From positions 818,001-882,000 of the forward strand of contig JAAHFU020000002.1 in NCBI GenBank assembly GCA_010672825.2: a stretch of 64,000 bases of DNA, written 5' to 3'. A program made the position numbers and the translations under genes. This DNA is from Leptolyngbya sp. SIO1E4. GTDB taxonomy: Bacteria; Cyanobacteriota; Cyanobacteriia; Phormidesmidales; Phormidesmidaceae. The notes beneath the pieces were generated by a model. It saw nothing but the letters and a program-made list of their open reading frames with translations. It made no database searches and was not told the DNA's origin. Positions 18,399-26,992 of this stretch are shown here, piece after piece; within the stretch, counting starts at the first letter, position 1; each line of letters starts with the position of its first letter.

Positions 18399-19556
18399 AT
18401 GGCAAGGCAGCGCGTTGGGGTGATTGGAGGCGGGCAGCTCGCCTGGATGATGGCTTTAGAAGCCAAACCCCTCGGGCTAGATGTGGTAGTGCAGACGCCT
18501 AAAGCAACCGACCCAGCCGTTTCGGCAGCAGCAGCAAGCGTCCTTGCACCCATTGCCGATGCCGCCGGCACCCAATCTCTGGCAGCGAGCTGCCAGGTAG
18601 TCACCTTTGAAAATGAGTTTGTTGACCTGGCTGCTTTAGGCGCTTTAGAGAAAAAGGGCGTGCTTTTTCGACCACACCTCCAGGCACTGGCTCCGTTGTT
18701 GGACAAATATTCCCAGCGCCAGTTTTTCGAAACTCACGCGCTGCCCAATCCCCCCTATGTCACGCTGGACGAGACGATTCAGGATGACCAGATCGAGGCG
18801 ATCGCAGCCCCCATTGGGTTCCCCTTGGTGATGAAAACCCGCCGCCTGGGCTACGACGGCCAGGGAACCTTCATCATCCGGTCTGCTGAAGTGCTACGAG
18901 AGACCTGGATTCGCATTAACCGTCAGCCCGTGCTGCTAGAGGCGTTCATTCCCTTCGAGAAAGAGCTGGCAGTGATGGTCGCACGATCTACCAGCGGGGA
19001 AATTGCCATTTATCCGGTGGCCGAAACGCAGCAGGTGGATCAGGTCTGCCGTCGGGTGATTGCACCGGCAGACGTGTCAGAAACCGTACAGATCACCATC
19101 AATACCCTCGCCAAGACCCTGATTGAACGCCTGGATTTTGTCGGTGTGTTAGGCATTGAGCTATTTCTGGCCCCTGAGGAGACGGTGTTGGTCAATGAAG
19201 TGGCACCGCGCACCCACAACTCGGGGCACTACACCCTGGATACCTGTGTTACGTCCCAATTTGCCCAGCAGTTGCGGGCGGTTACAGGACAACCCCTAGG
19301 CAGCACAGAGATGACCTGCGATCGCGCCTTAATGGTGAACTTATTAGGCTTTGAACATGCCCAGCAAGATTACGCTGACAAACGGCATCAATTAGCTCAG
19401 ATTCCTCATGCCCATGTGCATTGGTACGGCAAGCAAGAATCGCGACCCGGCCGTAAGTTAGGCCACGTCACCGTGTGCCTGGAACGGGGACAGCCAGAGG
19501 CAGCGATCGCCCATGAAATCGAGGCGATATGGAACACCCCTGGGAATTCGCAATGA
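18399..19556 (+). CDS. purK: 5-(carboxyamino)imidazole ribonucleotide synthase PurK
   Basis: PurK is the ATP-grasp enzyme that carboxylates aminoimidazole ribonucleotide with ATP and bicarbonate in purine synthesis. The N-terminal nucleotide fold VGVIGGGQLAWMM, the ATP-grasp segments (FPLVMKTRRLGYDGQGTF, LLEAFIPFEKELAVMVAR) and VNEVAPRTHNSGHYTLD identify it. I start at the ATG at 18399, preceded by GGAGGT at 18387-18392 with a six-base spacer, giving 385 residues. The upstream ATG at 18366 adds 11 residues and overlaps the htpX terminator. The 6S RNA candidate follows 66 bases after the stop, the same arrangement as in other cyanobacteria. Confidence 0.95.
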   Translation: MARQRVGVIGGGQLAWMMALEAKPLGLDVVVQTPKATDPAVSAAAASVLAPIADAAGTQSLAASCQVVTFENEFVDLAALGALEKKGVLFRPHLQALAPLLDKYSQRQFFETHALPNPPYVTLDETIQDDQIEAIAAPIGFPLVMKTRRLGYDGQGTFIIRSAEVLRETWIRINRQPVLLEAFIPFEKELAVMVARSTSGEIAIYPVAETQQVDQVCRRVIAPADVSETVQITINTLAKTLIERLDFVGVLGIELFLAPEETVLVNEVAPRTHNSGHYTLDTCVTSQFAQQLRAVTGQPLGSTEMTCDRALMVNLLGFEHAQQDYADKRHQLAQIPHAHVHWYGKQESRPGRKLGHVTVCLERGQPEAAIAHEIEAIWNTPGNSQ

Positions 19557-19622
19557 CCGTCAAAATAATCTGACAAATACCCTTGCGTTTTGGGGGGAGG
19601 GGTTGGCTATGATGTCTGAAGA

Positions 19623-19812
19623 TTCACTGCGGCGTTGGTGACTGCCAATACTGTTTTGCGATCTATGCCTTGTTTACGAGGGAATCGAGTAGTGCCGATG
19701 GCAGTATACCGGGCTTGTACTCGGAAACTTAAAATCGGTGCCGGAATTCCCACCTGGATCTTCCAGGTCGGAAGCTGAGGTAAGACGGCGTTGCGGTGAA
19801 CTCCTCTTTTTT
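19623..19812 (+). ncRNA. ssaA: 6S RNA candidate downstream of purK
   Basis: The region directly behind purK looks like a structured RNA of about 185 bases. TTCACTGC at 19623-19630 pairs with GCGGTGAA at 19793-19800 as a closing stem with one G-U pair, and CTCCTCTTTTTT follows at 19801-19812 as a U-rich end. An inner hairpin ACCTGG/CCAGGT lies near 19752-19768, and further pairings (ACTGCCA with TGGCAGT, CGAGTA with TACTCG) are possible. 6S RNA mimics an open promoter and binds the housekeeping RNA polymerase. Cyanobacterial ssaA is known to lie next to purK. The identification rests on position, length and the closing stem, not on a model search. Confidence 0.72.
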
Positions 19813-20370
19813 AATGTCTCCTGGCAGAGTGTCTCCTGTGTGAGCAGGCACCGAGGAGCATCGTTATTACCGAGAACGCAGGTTCAAATCCTTGGGTTCT
19901 GCGGGGAAAGTTCGAAGCATCAGGGTCTTTCACCCAGACATCAGGGATCTAGCCACCCTTTCGTTCTTAAGCGTGTTGATGAGACAAGGCGGGCGATCGC
20001 CTTGAAATCAGCAGGCAAGTCCCCAGTTTCTATCCAGGCAAGCTCGAAAGATCCGACTTTCATTCAGACACAGGGAAGCTGGCCGCATCTTTACCTCTTA
20101 GGAGCATGGGGACAGCTCATGCCTGCCTGTGAAGCTAATGAGGTTCACAAACATCATCCTCATTCTCCGGTTCTCTGGCTCTACGGTTAACGTCACTCAG
20201 ACGAAACTTTTTTGTTGAATAAGCTTAATCTTTCAGCTGAGTTTCTAGTGTGGTAGCGGGGCTAAAGTTCGCTACGCTTAGAATTAGTAGATTATTAAGA
20301 ACTGCTCAAAGCACTTTTAAACAAAGCATCTTTAAACAGAATCCTTACTGCAATTGCATAGAGAGACCCC
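19813..20370. other. Intergenic region after the 6S RNA candidate
   Basis: About 560 bases with no supported gene. An open frame crossing from the 6S region to 20190 has unusual composition (rich in Ser, Arg, Cys and Gln) and no ribosome-binding site, so I do not call it. No terminator or promoter stands out. Confidence 0.35.
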
Positions 20371-21633
20371 TTGACCTCTGCAACGCTTGCCTTTCCCGCT
20401 ACCGTAAACCGCCTAGAAAATGGCCTGACTGTGATTCATCAGCAGATGTCTGCGACCCCTGTCGTGGTTGCAGATGTCTGGGTAAATGCGGGGGCAGCCC
20501 TTGAGCCCCCAGAGTGGGCGGGCATGGCTCACTTCTTGGAACATATGGTTTTCAAGGGAACAGAGCATTTGCTGCCAGGCATGTTTGACTATGCCATAGA
20601 AACTCGAGGGGGGCTCAGTAATGCCGCGACCAGCCACGATTACGCCCACTTTTACATGACCTTATCGGCAGCAGCACTGCCCGAGGCGCTACCCTACCTG
20701 GCAGAATTGGTATTACATGCAGCGATTCCGGCAGATGAGTTCGTGCGTGAACGCCAGGTCGTGTTGGAGGAAATTCGCCAGGCCCAAGATGATCCAGACT
20801 GGATGGGGTTTCAGGCGTTATCGGAACAGGTGTTTCCCGGTCATGCCTATGGTCGCCCAGTGCTGGGAACGGAGAGGCTGTTGAGCCAGCGATCGCCAGA
20901 AGAGATGCGCTGCTTCCATCAGGCTCACTACCAACCCAACAATATGACCGTGGTCATCACTGGGGGCATTCCCTTAGAGCCAACCCTCGAAATGGTGCGC
21001 CACGCTTTCCGTGCCTTTGCCTCGCCCGCGCCGTGCCCGAAGCATGATTTAGGGCAAATTCGGCCTTGGTGGGGGGTACGTCGCCAAGTGCTTCAGGTGC
21101 CTCGGCTGGAGCACGCTCGGCTGATGATGGCCTGGATAGGGCCTGGGGTCGAGGCGCTCGATGATGCCTGCGGCATGGATTTGTTGGCAGCACTCTTGGC
21201 GGAAGGGCGCAGCGCTCGCTTAGTCAGGGAACTGCGAGAAGAACGCCAGTGGGTACTGGATATTGCCAGCGGCTTTTCCCTACAGCGGGACTGTAGCCTC
21301 TTCACCATTCAGGCTTGGCTTGAGCCGCATCGGGTCGATGCGGTCGAAGCGCTCATTTGCGATCGCCTCACGGCCTTAGCGGCTCAGCCCATTGCCCCTG
21401 GAGAACTGCTCAGAGCTAAACGCCTGTTGATTAATGACTTTGCCTTTTCCACCGAAACCCCGGGGCAACTGGCAGGTCTCTATGGGTATTACAGCGTTGT
21501 CTCGTCTCCAGAAGCCAGCTACACCTACCCGAGTCGAATTCAGGCCCATACGCCAGCGTCACTAGCAGCCCTGGCCAAGCAATTCCTCTCCGCAAACAAC
21601 TATGCATCCACAATTTTGCTCCCTGCCTCCTGA
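20371..21633 (+). CDS. M16 family zinc peptidase, catalytic subunit
   Basis: The product has 420 residues. The inverted zinc motif HFLEH at residues 54-58 (MAHFLEHMVFKGTEH) and the downstream acidic helix ERQVVLEEIRQAQDDP supply the M16 ligands and catalytic glutamate. The start is a TTG at 20371, chosen because no ATG lies before the conserved first strand (NRLENGLTVIHQQ). M16 peptidases of this type work as heterodimers with a non-catalytic partner, and the next gene, 129 bases downstream, encodes such a partner. The probable role is degradation of peptides. No signal peptide is visible. Confidence 0.9.
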   Translation: MTSATLAFPATVNRLENGLTVIHQQMSATPVVVADVWVNAGAALEPPEWAGMAHFLEHMVFKGTEHLLPGMFDYAIETRGGLSNAATSHDYAHFYMTLSAAALPEALPYLAELVLHAAIPADEFVRERQVVLEEIRQAQDDPDWMGFQALSEQVFPGHAYGRPVLGTERLLSQRSPEEMRCFHQAHYQPNNMTVVITGGIPLEPTLEMVRHAFRAFASPAPCPKHDLGQIRPWWGVRRQVLQVPRLEHARLMMAWIGPGVEALDDACGMDLLAALLAEGRSARLVRELREERQWVLDIASGFSLQRDCSLFTIQAWLEPHRVDAVEALICDRLTALAAQPIAPGELLRAKRLLINDFAFSTETPGQLAGLYGYYSVVSSPEASYTYPSRIQAHTPASLAALAKQFLSANNYASTILLPAS

Positions 21634-21762
21634 GCCTGAGGCGACAGATGAGCACCTTTGAGGCATCTTAGTTGAGGGGCTGATCTTTAAAAAAGTTCTG
21701 CTCTGCTCCCTGCTCATTTCTGCCCGCCCTACTAACTTCTGATTTTTTGTGCCTTTCAGACT

Positions 21763-23019
21763 ATGACCTCATCCCTTTCTGTTGCCCGTCCGCTTATTCA
21801 TCGCACCGTCCTCGAAAATGGGCTGGTCGTCATTGTCATTGAAAATCCGGTGGCTGATATTATTTCTGCCCGGATGCTCATCAAGGTCGGAACCGGCCAT
21901 GAGTCGCGATCGCAGGCGGGGTTATTCAGCCTATTAGCGTCGCTCCTCACAAAGGGGACTGAGCGCCTTTCTTCGATGGAGATTGCTGAACAGGTCGAAT
22001 CCATTGGGGCGGGGCTGAGTAGCGATACCTCAGCGGATTATAGTTTGCTGAGCCTGAAGACCGTTTCCGCAGACTTTGAAGAGATACTAGCGCTATCTGC
22101 TGAACTCCTGCGCCATCCCAGTTTTCCAGAAGAAGAACTGGACCTAGAGCGGAGATTAACCTTACAAAGTATCCGTTCTATGCAGGAACAGCCCTTCACC
22201 GTGGCCTACAACGCCCTGCGGACAGCGATGTATGGAGAGCATCCCTACGGCTTGCCAGACATTGGCACCGAAGAAAGCATCGCCGGGTTAACGCGCGATG
22301 ATGTGAAAACGGCCCATGCAACTTACTTTCGTCCAGATAACTGCGTGATGGTGGTTGCCGGGCGCATTACTCCAGAGCGAGCCGTTGCCCTGGCAACTGA
22401 GAACTTCGGCGATTGGGTCGCCCCTGAGACGCCGATTCCTCCGCTGGTATATCCGGCTTTGCCAGAAGCGGCAACCCATCAGTCAATTACTCAGGCCACT
22501 AATCAAGCGATCGTGATTGTGGGTTACCCAACCCCTTGCGTCAAAGATTCTGCCTATGCTGCGCTGAAATTAGTCAGTACGTATCTCGGCAATGGCCTAT
22601 CGAGCCGTCTGTTTGTAGAACTCCGGGAAAAGCGAGGCCTTGCCTACGATGTCTCGGCGTTTTACCCCACTCGCTTGAGCCAGTCTCAATTTGTTGCCTA
22701 TATGGGCACAGCGCCTGAAAACACGACTGTTGCCCTAGAAGGGCTGCGTTACGAAACGGAGCGTTTGTGTCAGGAAAGCCTGGCGTCAGAAGAACTTGAC
22801 GCGGCTAAAAATAAACTGCTGGGGCAATATGCCCTGGGCAAACAAACCAATGCCCAAATTGCTCAACTCTTGGCTTGGTATGAGGTGCTGGGGCTAGGCA
22901 TCGATTTTGATCAAGCTTTTCAAGATGCGATCGCGGCGGTAACAGCAGACACCCTGCAGACGGTAGCGCAGGCCTATTTCACACAGCCTTTTACCGTATT
23001 GCTCGGGCCTAATGGCTAA
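21763..23019 (+). CDS. M16 family peptidase, non-catalytic subunit
   Basis: The 418-residue product has the M16 fold (VLENGLVVIVIENPVADIIS, AGLFSLLASLLTKGTERLSS) but lacks the HXXEH motif at the expected place, where it reads GLFSLLASL. It keeps the C-terminal arginine/tyrosine motif (LREKRGLAYDVSAFYP) that marks the substrate-binding partner subunit. With the preceding gene it makes a complete two-chain peptidase. A copy of the 96-bp element begins 60 bases after its stop. Confidence 0.9.
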   Translation: MTSSLSVARPLIHRTVLENGLVVIVIENPVADIISARMLIKVGTGHESRSQAGLFSLLASLLTKGTERLSSMEIAEQVESIGAGLSSDTSADYSLLSLKTVSADFEEILALSAELLRHPSFPEEELDLERRLTLQSIRSMQEQPFTVAYNALRTAMYGEHPYGLPDIGTEESIAGLTRDDVKTAHATYFRPDNCVMVVAGRITPERAVALATENFGDWVAPETPIPPLVYPALPEAATHQSITQATNQAIVIVGYPTPCVKDSAYAALKLVSTYLGNGLSSRLFVELREKRGLAYDVSAFYPTRLSQSQFVAYMGTAPENTTVALEGLRYETERLCQESLASEELDAAKNKLLGQYALGKQTNAQIAQLLAWYEVLGLGIDFDQAFQDAIAAVTADTLQTVAQAYFTQPFTVLLGPNG

Positions 23020-23079
23020 GCAAAGATAGAAAAGGCAAACGGCAGAAGGCAAAACGAAAAGCCTGATTAGAGGGCAGTT

Positions 23080-23175
23080 TATAGCGGTATGCAGGCTGGT
23101 CAAGCACACCCTAGCCCCCAAACCCTAGACCCTGTCTTAAACCAGATGTACTGGACTCAACTGAACAAGGCCATA
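23080..23175 (+). repeat. 96-bp dispersed element, copy 4
   Basis: The copy starts TATAGCGGTATGCAGGCT and ends AACAAGGCCATA, 96 bases. Its core holds C-tracts CCCTAGC, CCCCAAA, CCCTAGA, CCC. It lies between the convergent M16 and kinase genes. Confidence 0.9.
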
Positions 23176-23249
23176 GGTATCTGGATTATCCCAGCACATA
23201 GACCGCAATCAAAAGCTGCCCTGGAAAGCTGCCCTGGCTGGTCGTTTCA

Positions 23250-24659
23250 TCACCAGAGTTCTCCTTCGCGAAGCCTGTTAAATCCATCTTGTGACTGAAG
23301 AAAGGCTGCGATTTCAGAGACCAGCCACTTTTTCTCCAAAATGGAGAGCTGGGTTCCAAACTTGTGAACCCTTTGATGATCTTGTAGGGCGATCGCTTCA
23401 ACAGGACGACCATTGATAACATACACAGCGTGAAGCCGCACCTGCTTTAAGTGTTGTATTTTGCCTGTTGCAGTGCGCTTCATGTCGAAAACCTGTCGAG
23501 TAAGGGTGAAGCGATCGCCCTCAATCTCCAGAGAGACCTTCCCAAAAAAGGCATTCAGAAGCACCCCAAGAATAGTGAGGACAATACTCCCAAAATAAAA
23601 TACTGACAGGATAACGCTTGGAGTCCCAGAGACCACCGCAGAAAAGAGCAAGAAGCTGATAAAGACTAACCCACTGCCCACGATGGCCCAAAAAGCCATC
23701 TTCAGCTCTCTCCCTCTAAATCCCAGGGGAGGCGTTTGCAGAAATAGATAGTCTTGACTGCGGGTAAAGTGTACCCGACTGGTGGCGGGTTTTTTGCGCA
23801 GTTGCAGGGGGTTTGGCTGAGGAATGGAAGGATATCTGGTGGTAGTGGGTGAAGGTTGGGTTAGCGCCACAAGTGCCGTGTTTGCCAAATCAAAGCGATC
23901 TTCTGCCAAGGGTTCCAGCAAGCCTTCGAGCCATTGGGCAAAGGGCTCAGAAATTTTGACATAAGGACGAAACTCATACTTAAGGCGAGTTTGAGGCAAG
24001 TCTCCGGGATGTTGATGGGTGAGCAGATGCAGTAGGGTTGCCCCGAGGCTATATAAATCCGTCGTGGGATAGGCTTGCCCTCGAAACTGCTCGGGGGCCA
24101 TATAGCCATAGGTACCAACGACCGTACTCCCAAAGGTGGTCGCCTCCCGAAACACCGTTTGTACGGCGCCAAAGTCCACTAAAAAGATTTTGCCGTCGTC
24201 GCGGCGAATAATGTTCTGAGGCTTAATATCGCGATGAACAATGGGAGGCGTGAGCCCGTGCAGGTACTGAAGTATCTGCAAAATCTCTCGGGCAATGCGC
24301 CGCACTTCCGCTTCTGAAAACTGCTCTCCAGCAGCCACCCGTTGCGCTAGCGATTGCCCCTCTGCCAGTTCTTGAACGATGTAAAAAAATCGGTTGTCGG
24401 GGGTATCTACCTGAAAATAGTCAACGTAATTTGGAATCGCTGGATGGTCGAGGTCGGCCAGAACTTGGGCTTCCCGTTCAAACAGTTCGAGCTTTTTCCA
24501 GTCGCTCAAGCTCTTTAAAGACAGTTCTTTGAGGGCAACAGGGCGATTCGTAGAACTGTCTGTAGCCTCATAGGTGATACCGCTACCGCCTTTTCCCAGA
24601 ACCCTTAGGATCTGGTAACGGTTTTGAATCATTGCCCCAGTCGGTTGCGCGTCATGCAT
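23250..24659 (-). CDS. Serine/threonine protein kinase with C-terminal membrane segments (paralogue 1)
   Basis: The 469-residue product opens with a Hanks-type kinase domain (about 15-265): glycine loop GKGGSG at 22-27, lysine K44 in VALKEL, catalytic loop HRDIKPQN at 142-149, DFG at 162-164 and APEQFRGQAY. A Pro-rich linker leads to two hydrophobic segments near 321-345 and 350-372. The last 95 residues form a beta-rich domain (VSLEIEGDRFTLTRQV, VYVINGRPVEAIALQD, HKFGTQLSILEKKWLVSEI), possibly PH-like. The catalytic residues are complete. It is a tandem paralogue of the next gene upstream, 86 bases away, and probably arose by duplication. Substrate unknown. Confidence 0.9.
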   Translation of the reverse strand: MHDAQPTGAMIQNRYQILRVLGKGGSGITYEATDSSTNRPVALKELSLKSLSDWKKLELFEREAQVLADLDHPAIPNYVDYFQVDTPDNRFFYIVQELAEGQSLAQRVAAGEQFSEAEVRRIAREILQILQYLHGLTPPIVHRDIKPQNIIRRDDGKIFLVDFGAVQTVFREATTFGSTVVGTYGYMAPEQFRGQAYPTTDLYSLGATLLHLLTHQHPGDLPQTRLKYEFRPYVKISEPFAQWLEGLLEPLAEDRFDLANTALVALTQPSPTTTRYPSIPQPNPLQLRKKPATSRVHFTRSQDYLFLQTPPLGFRGRELKMAFWAIVGSGLVFISFLLFSAVVSGTPSVILSVFYFGSIVLTILGVLLNAFFGKVSLEIEGDRFTLTRQVFDMKRTATGKIQHLKQVRLHAVYVINGRPVEAIALQDHQRVHKFGTQLSILEKKWLVSEIAAFLQSQDGFNRLREGELW

Positions 24660-24745
24660 CTGCCAGCCCTGAGTAAGTTTATCGGCAGTCTTTTTTCGAA
24701 AGATACCGGCAATGGCCTCTTCACATCAGGATAGGGTGCTAATTG

Positions 24746-26122
24746 TTAAGTAACCTGTTCACAGATGAATGCTTCTAACTCAGACAAAAGCCATGCTTTC
24801 TCTGAGTTAGTCAGCAGAGTGCCGAATTTATGAGTTCGGGTTCCTTCGTGCAAGGTAATGGCCTTCACAGGACGATCATTCTGAGAATAAACCAGTCTGA
24901 GATCGACACCTTCAAGATCATGGGTACTGCCTTCCGTGACTCGTTTCCAGCCAAGGATTTGTTGCGTCAGGATGAAACGATCGCGCTCAATTTCTAGCGA
25001 AGTGTGCCCGACCAGTGCGTTCAAAAACAGCCCTAGCATGCCAAGGCCAACGGCCCAAAACGGCAACGAGAAAAGAACGAAGAAAATCGGTGCTCCCGAT
25101 ACCACAGCCATACTCGTCCAGAAAAGGATAAAGCCATTCCAAAAAAAAGCGAATATGGCAATCCCCACCGCTTCTCCTCGGAACCCAACGGGCGGAACTT
25201 TGAGGGATAGGTGCTGCCGTCTGCGAGTGAGTTGGACACGGCTGCCTGCAGGCTTTTTGTGTACCTGAGGCAGGCTTCGCCGGGGCTGTGCAGCAGAGCG
25301 AGGGCTAGCCAAGGTCGGGTTGGTTAGGGCTGCGATCGCATCCTTTGCCGAATCAAAGCGATCTTCTACCAAGGGTTCTAGCAATGCGTCTAGCCAGTCA
25401 GCGAACGAATCAGACACCGTGACATGGGCACGAAAGTCAATCTTGAGGCGCTGTTGCGGCAAATCTCCAGGATTTTGGTGGGTCAGCAAATGCAGCAGGG
25501 TTGTCCCCAAACCATACAAATCTGTCGTCGGATATGCCTGCCCCCGAAACTGCTCGGGAGCCATGTAGCCGTAGGTTCCTACCACAGTGCTGCCAAAGGC
25601 CATGGTGTCTCGATACACCGTCTGCACAGCACCAAAGTCCACCAAAAAAATGTGTCCATCGTCACGGCGAATAATGTTCTGAGGCTTAATGTCACGGTGA
25701 ATAATGGGCGGATTCAGACCATGAAGATACTGGAGAACTTGCAAAATTTCCAGGGCAATGCGCCGCACCTCAGACTCTGAAAACCGCTCTCCAGCAGCGA
25801 CGAGTGCGGATAAAGAGGTTCCCTCTGCCAATGCTTGGGCAATGTAGAAAAAGCGATTATCTACAGTATCGATCTGAAAATAGTCAACGTAGTTGGGAAT
25901 GGCTGGATGATCAAGGCCAGCCAGCACTTTAGCTTCCCGCTCAAACAGTTCGAGCTTCTTCCAGTCGCTTAATCCCTTCAGTGATAGCGCTTTAAGGGCT
26001 ACCCGACGACCAGTGAACCGATCTTCGGCACCATAGGTGATACCGCTTCCGCCTTGCCCAAGAACCCCGAGAAGCTGGTAACGATTTTGAATAATTGTCC
26101 CAATCTGCTGTGCTTCGTGCAT
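24746..26122 (-). CDS. Serine/threonine protein kinase with C-terminal membrane segments (paralogue 2)
   Basis: The 458-residue product matches the neighbouring kinase over its whole length, including the opening MHEAQQIGTIIQNRYQLLGV. It has the glycine loop GQGGSG, lysine in VALKAL, HRDIKPQN, DFGAVQTV, two hydrophobic segments near 325-370, and the same beta-rich end (TSLEIERDRFILTQQ, KFGTLLTNSEKAWLLSEL). It lies first in the pair on the minus strand, so one promoter in 26123-26300 could serve both. All kinase motifs are intact, so both copies should be active. The linkers and C-terminal parts have diverged most, which suggests different inputs. Confidence 0.9.
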   Translation of the reverse strand: MHEAQQIGTIIQNRYQLLGVLGQGGSGITYGAEDRFTGRRVALKALSLKGLSDWKKLELFEREAKVLAGLDHPAIPNYVDYFQIDTVDNRFFYIAQALAEGTSLSALVAAGERFSESEVRRIALEILQVLQYLHGLNPPIIHRDIKPQNIIRRDDGHIFLVDFGAVQTVYRDTMAFGSTVVGTYGYMAPEQFRGQAYPTTDLYGLGTTLLHLLTHQNPGDLPQQRLKIDFRAHVTVSDSFADWLDALLEPLVEDRFDSAKDAIAALTNPTLASPRSAAQPRRSLPQVHKKPAGSRVQLTRRRQHLSLKVPPVGFRGEAVGIAIFAFFWNGFILFWTSMAVVSGAPIFFVLFSLPFWAVGLGMLGLFLNALVGHTSLEIERDRFILTQQILGWKRVTEGSTHDLEGVDLRLVYSQNDRPVKAITLHEGTRTHKFGTLLTNSEKAWLLSELEAFICEQVT

Positions 26123-26304
26123 CTGCCTGCGTAGGTAGCAGAGGTCATCTCTAGATGTGACCTACAACTTTATTGTCTAGGATTCCCCATAACGTCTGAT
26201 TCTTCGGGTGAGAACCTGGGATCTACCCGAGGCTGCTGGCTTTTCAACGTCTGGCCCCGCAAAGTCAAAGGGTTGCAGAGAACCCGGACTCCTGGATGCG
26301 TGAA

Positions 26305-26400
26305 TATAGCCCTATTCAGTTCAATCCAGTACATTTTGGTGAAGGCAGGGTCTAGGGTTTGGGGTCTAGGGTGTACTTGAGCCAAATGCACACCGCTATA
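26305..26400 (-). repeat. 96-bp dispersed element, copy 5 (minus orientation)
   Basis: The plus strand starts TATAGCCCTATTCAGTTC and ends CACACCGCTATA, 96 bases. The G-rich core is GGGTCTA, GGGTTT, GGGGTCTA, GGG. It lies downstream of the initiator tRNA terminator and upstream of the kinase pair. Confidence 0.9.
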
Positions 26401-26424
26401 TCTGGGGCACCAAAAAGCCTATAA

Positions 26425-26461
26425 GCACAGAGGCCGCCTGCTAAGCAGACGGCCTCTGTGC
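26425..26461 (-). terminator. Terminator of the initiator tRNA gene
   Basis: A 12-bp perfect stem, GCACAGAGGCCG and CGGCCTCTGTGC, with a loop that can extend the pairing through TGC/GCA. On the minus strand it is followed by TTATAGGCTTTTTGG. Confidence 0.82.
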
Positions 26462-26465
26462 ATTT

Positions 26466-26542
<77 letters not shown>

Positions 26543-26703
26543 TTGGCTTTTCAAGTATAGCGATAAATGTCCACGTTGAACCGTCTTTTCAAAAGAAATC
26601 CGACTATTTGAACGTACTGATAGCGGTTTGCCTGAGGCCGCACTTCTAAGCGCCCTCAAAAACAATAAGGAACCCGTGCGGTAGAATGTGAATGAGAATT
26701 TAA

Positions 26704-26721
26704 TTTACAAAAGTTTACATT
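26704..26721 (+). promoter_or_regulatory. HLR1 site (RpaB-binding motif) upstream of the Hlip gene
   Basis: TTTACAAAAGTTTACATT fits every position of the cyanobacterial HLR1 consensus, two TTACA half-sites with A/T tails separated by two free bases. It ends 13 bases before the Hlip start codon. RpaB bound to HLR1 close to the start of hli genes represses them in low light. Confidence 0.72.
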
Positions 26722-26734
26722 GGGGGTTAACGCG

Positions 26735-26884
26735 ATGAAACCGAAGCCTTTTGTTGAAGATTTAGGCTTTACAAGCGGAGCTGAGAATCTTAACGGGCGC
26801 TTGGCAATGTTGGCGTTTGCCGTCGCGATTGGGGTTGAGTTAGTCACAGGCCATGGCTTTTTAGGATTTCTCAGGCTGATCTGA
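26735..26884 (+). CDS. High-light-inducible protein (Hlip/Scp, one-helix CAB-like)
   Basis: The 49-residue product carries the chlorophyll-binding motif of the CAB/ELIP/Hlip family, AENLNGRLAMLAFAVAIGVE, at residues 16-35, with E17, N20 and R22 in the key positions and one membrane helix (about 23-38). The N-terminus (KPKPFVEDLGFTSG) is also typical. Hlips sit in the thylakoid membrane, bind chlorophyll and carotenoid, and protect photosystem assembly intermediates under strong light. The start ATG follows GGGGG and an HLR1 site, in keeping with light-stress control. A hairpin starts at the stop codon. Confidence 0.92.
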   Translation: MKPKPFVEDLGFTSGAENLNGRLAMLAFAVAIGVELVTGHGFLGFLRLI

Positions 26885-26911
26885 GAATGATGGGCAAGTC
26901 CATCATCCTCA
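26882..26911 (+). terminator. Hairpin at the 3' end of the Hlip gene
   Basis: TGAGAATGATGG and CCATCATCCTCA pair with one A-C mismatch around GCAAGT, starting at the stop codon. No strong T-run follows, so it may stabilise the mRNA rather than end it. Confidence 0.45.
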
Positions 26912-26992
26912 GCCTTCTATAAGCCTTGAAGCAAGGTCAGCGCCATTTCCGATGGGGGATGAACGCGAGTAAATCACAGGGCAAGCATTCCG

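Noticed and set aside
19879-19900. GGTTCAAATCC, resembling a tRNA T-loop
   Set aside because: The flanks do not pair as a T stem and no acceptor or anticodon arm is present.
19738-20190. 150-codon open frame behind purK
   Set aside because: It begins inside the 6S RNA candidate, has no ribosome-binding site and has an odd composition without any family motif.
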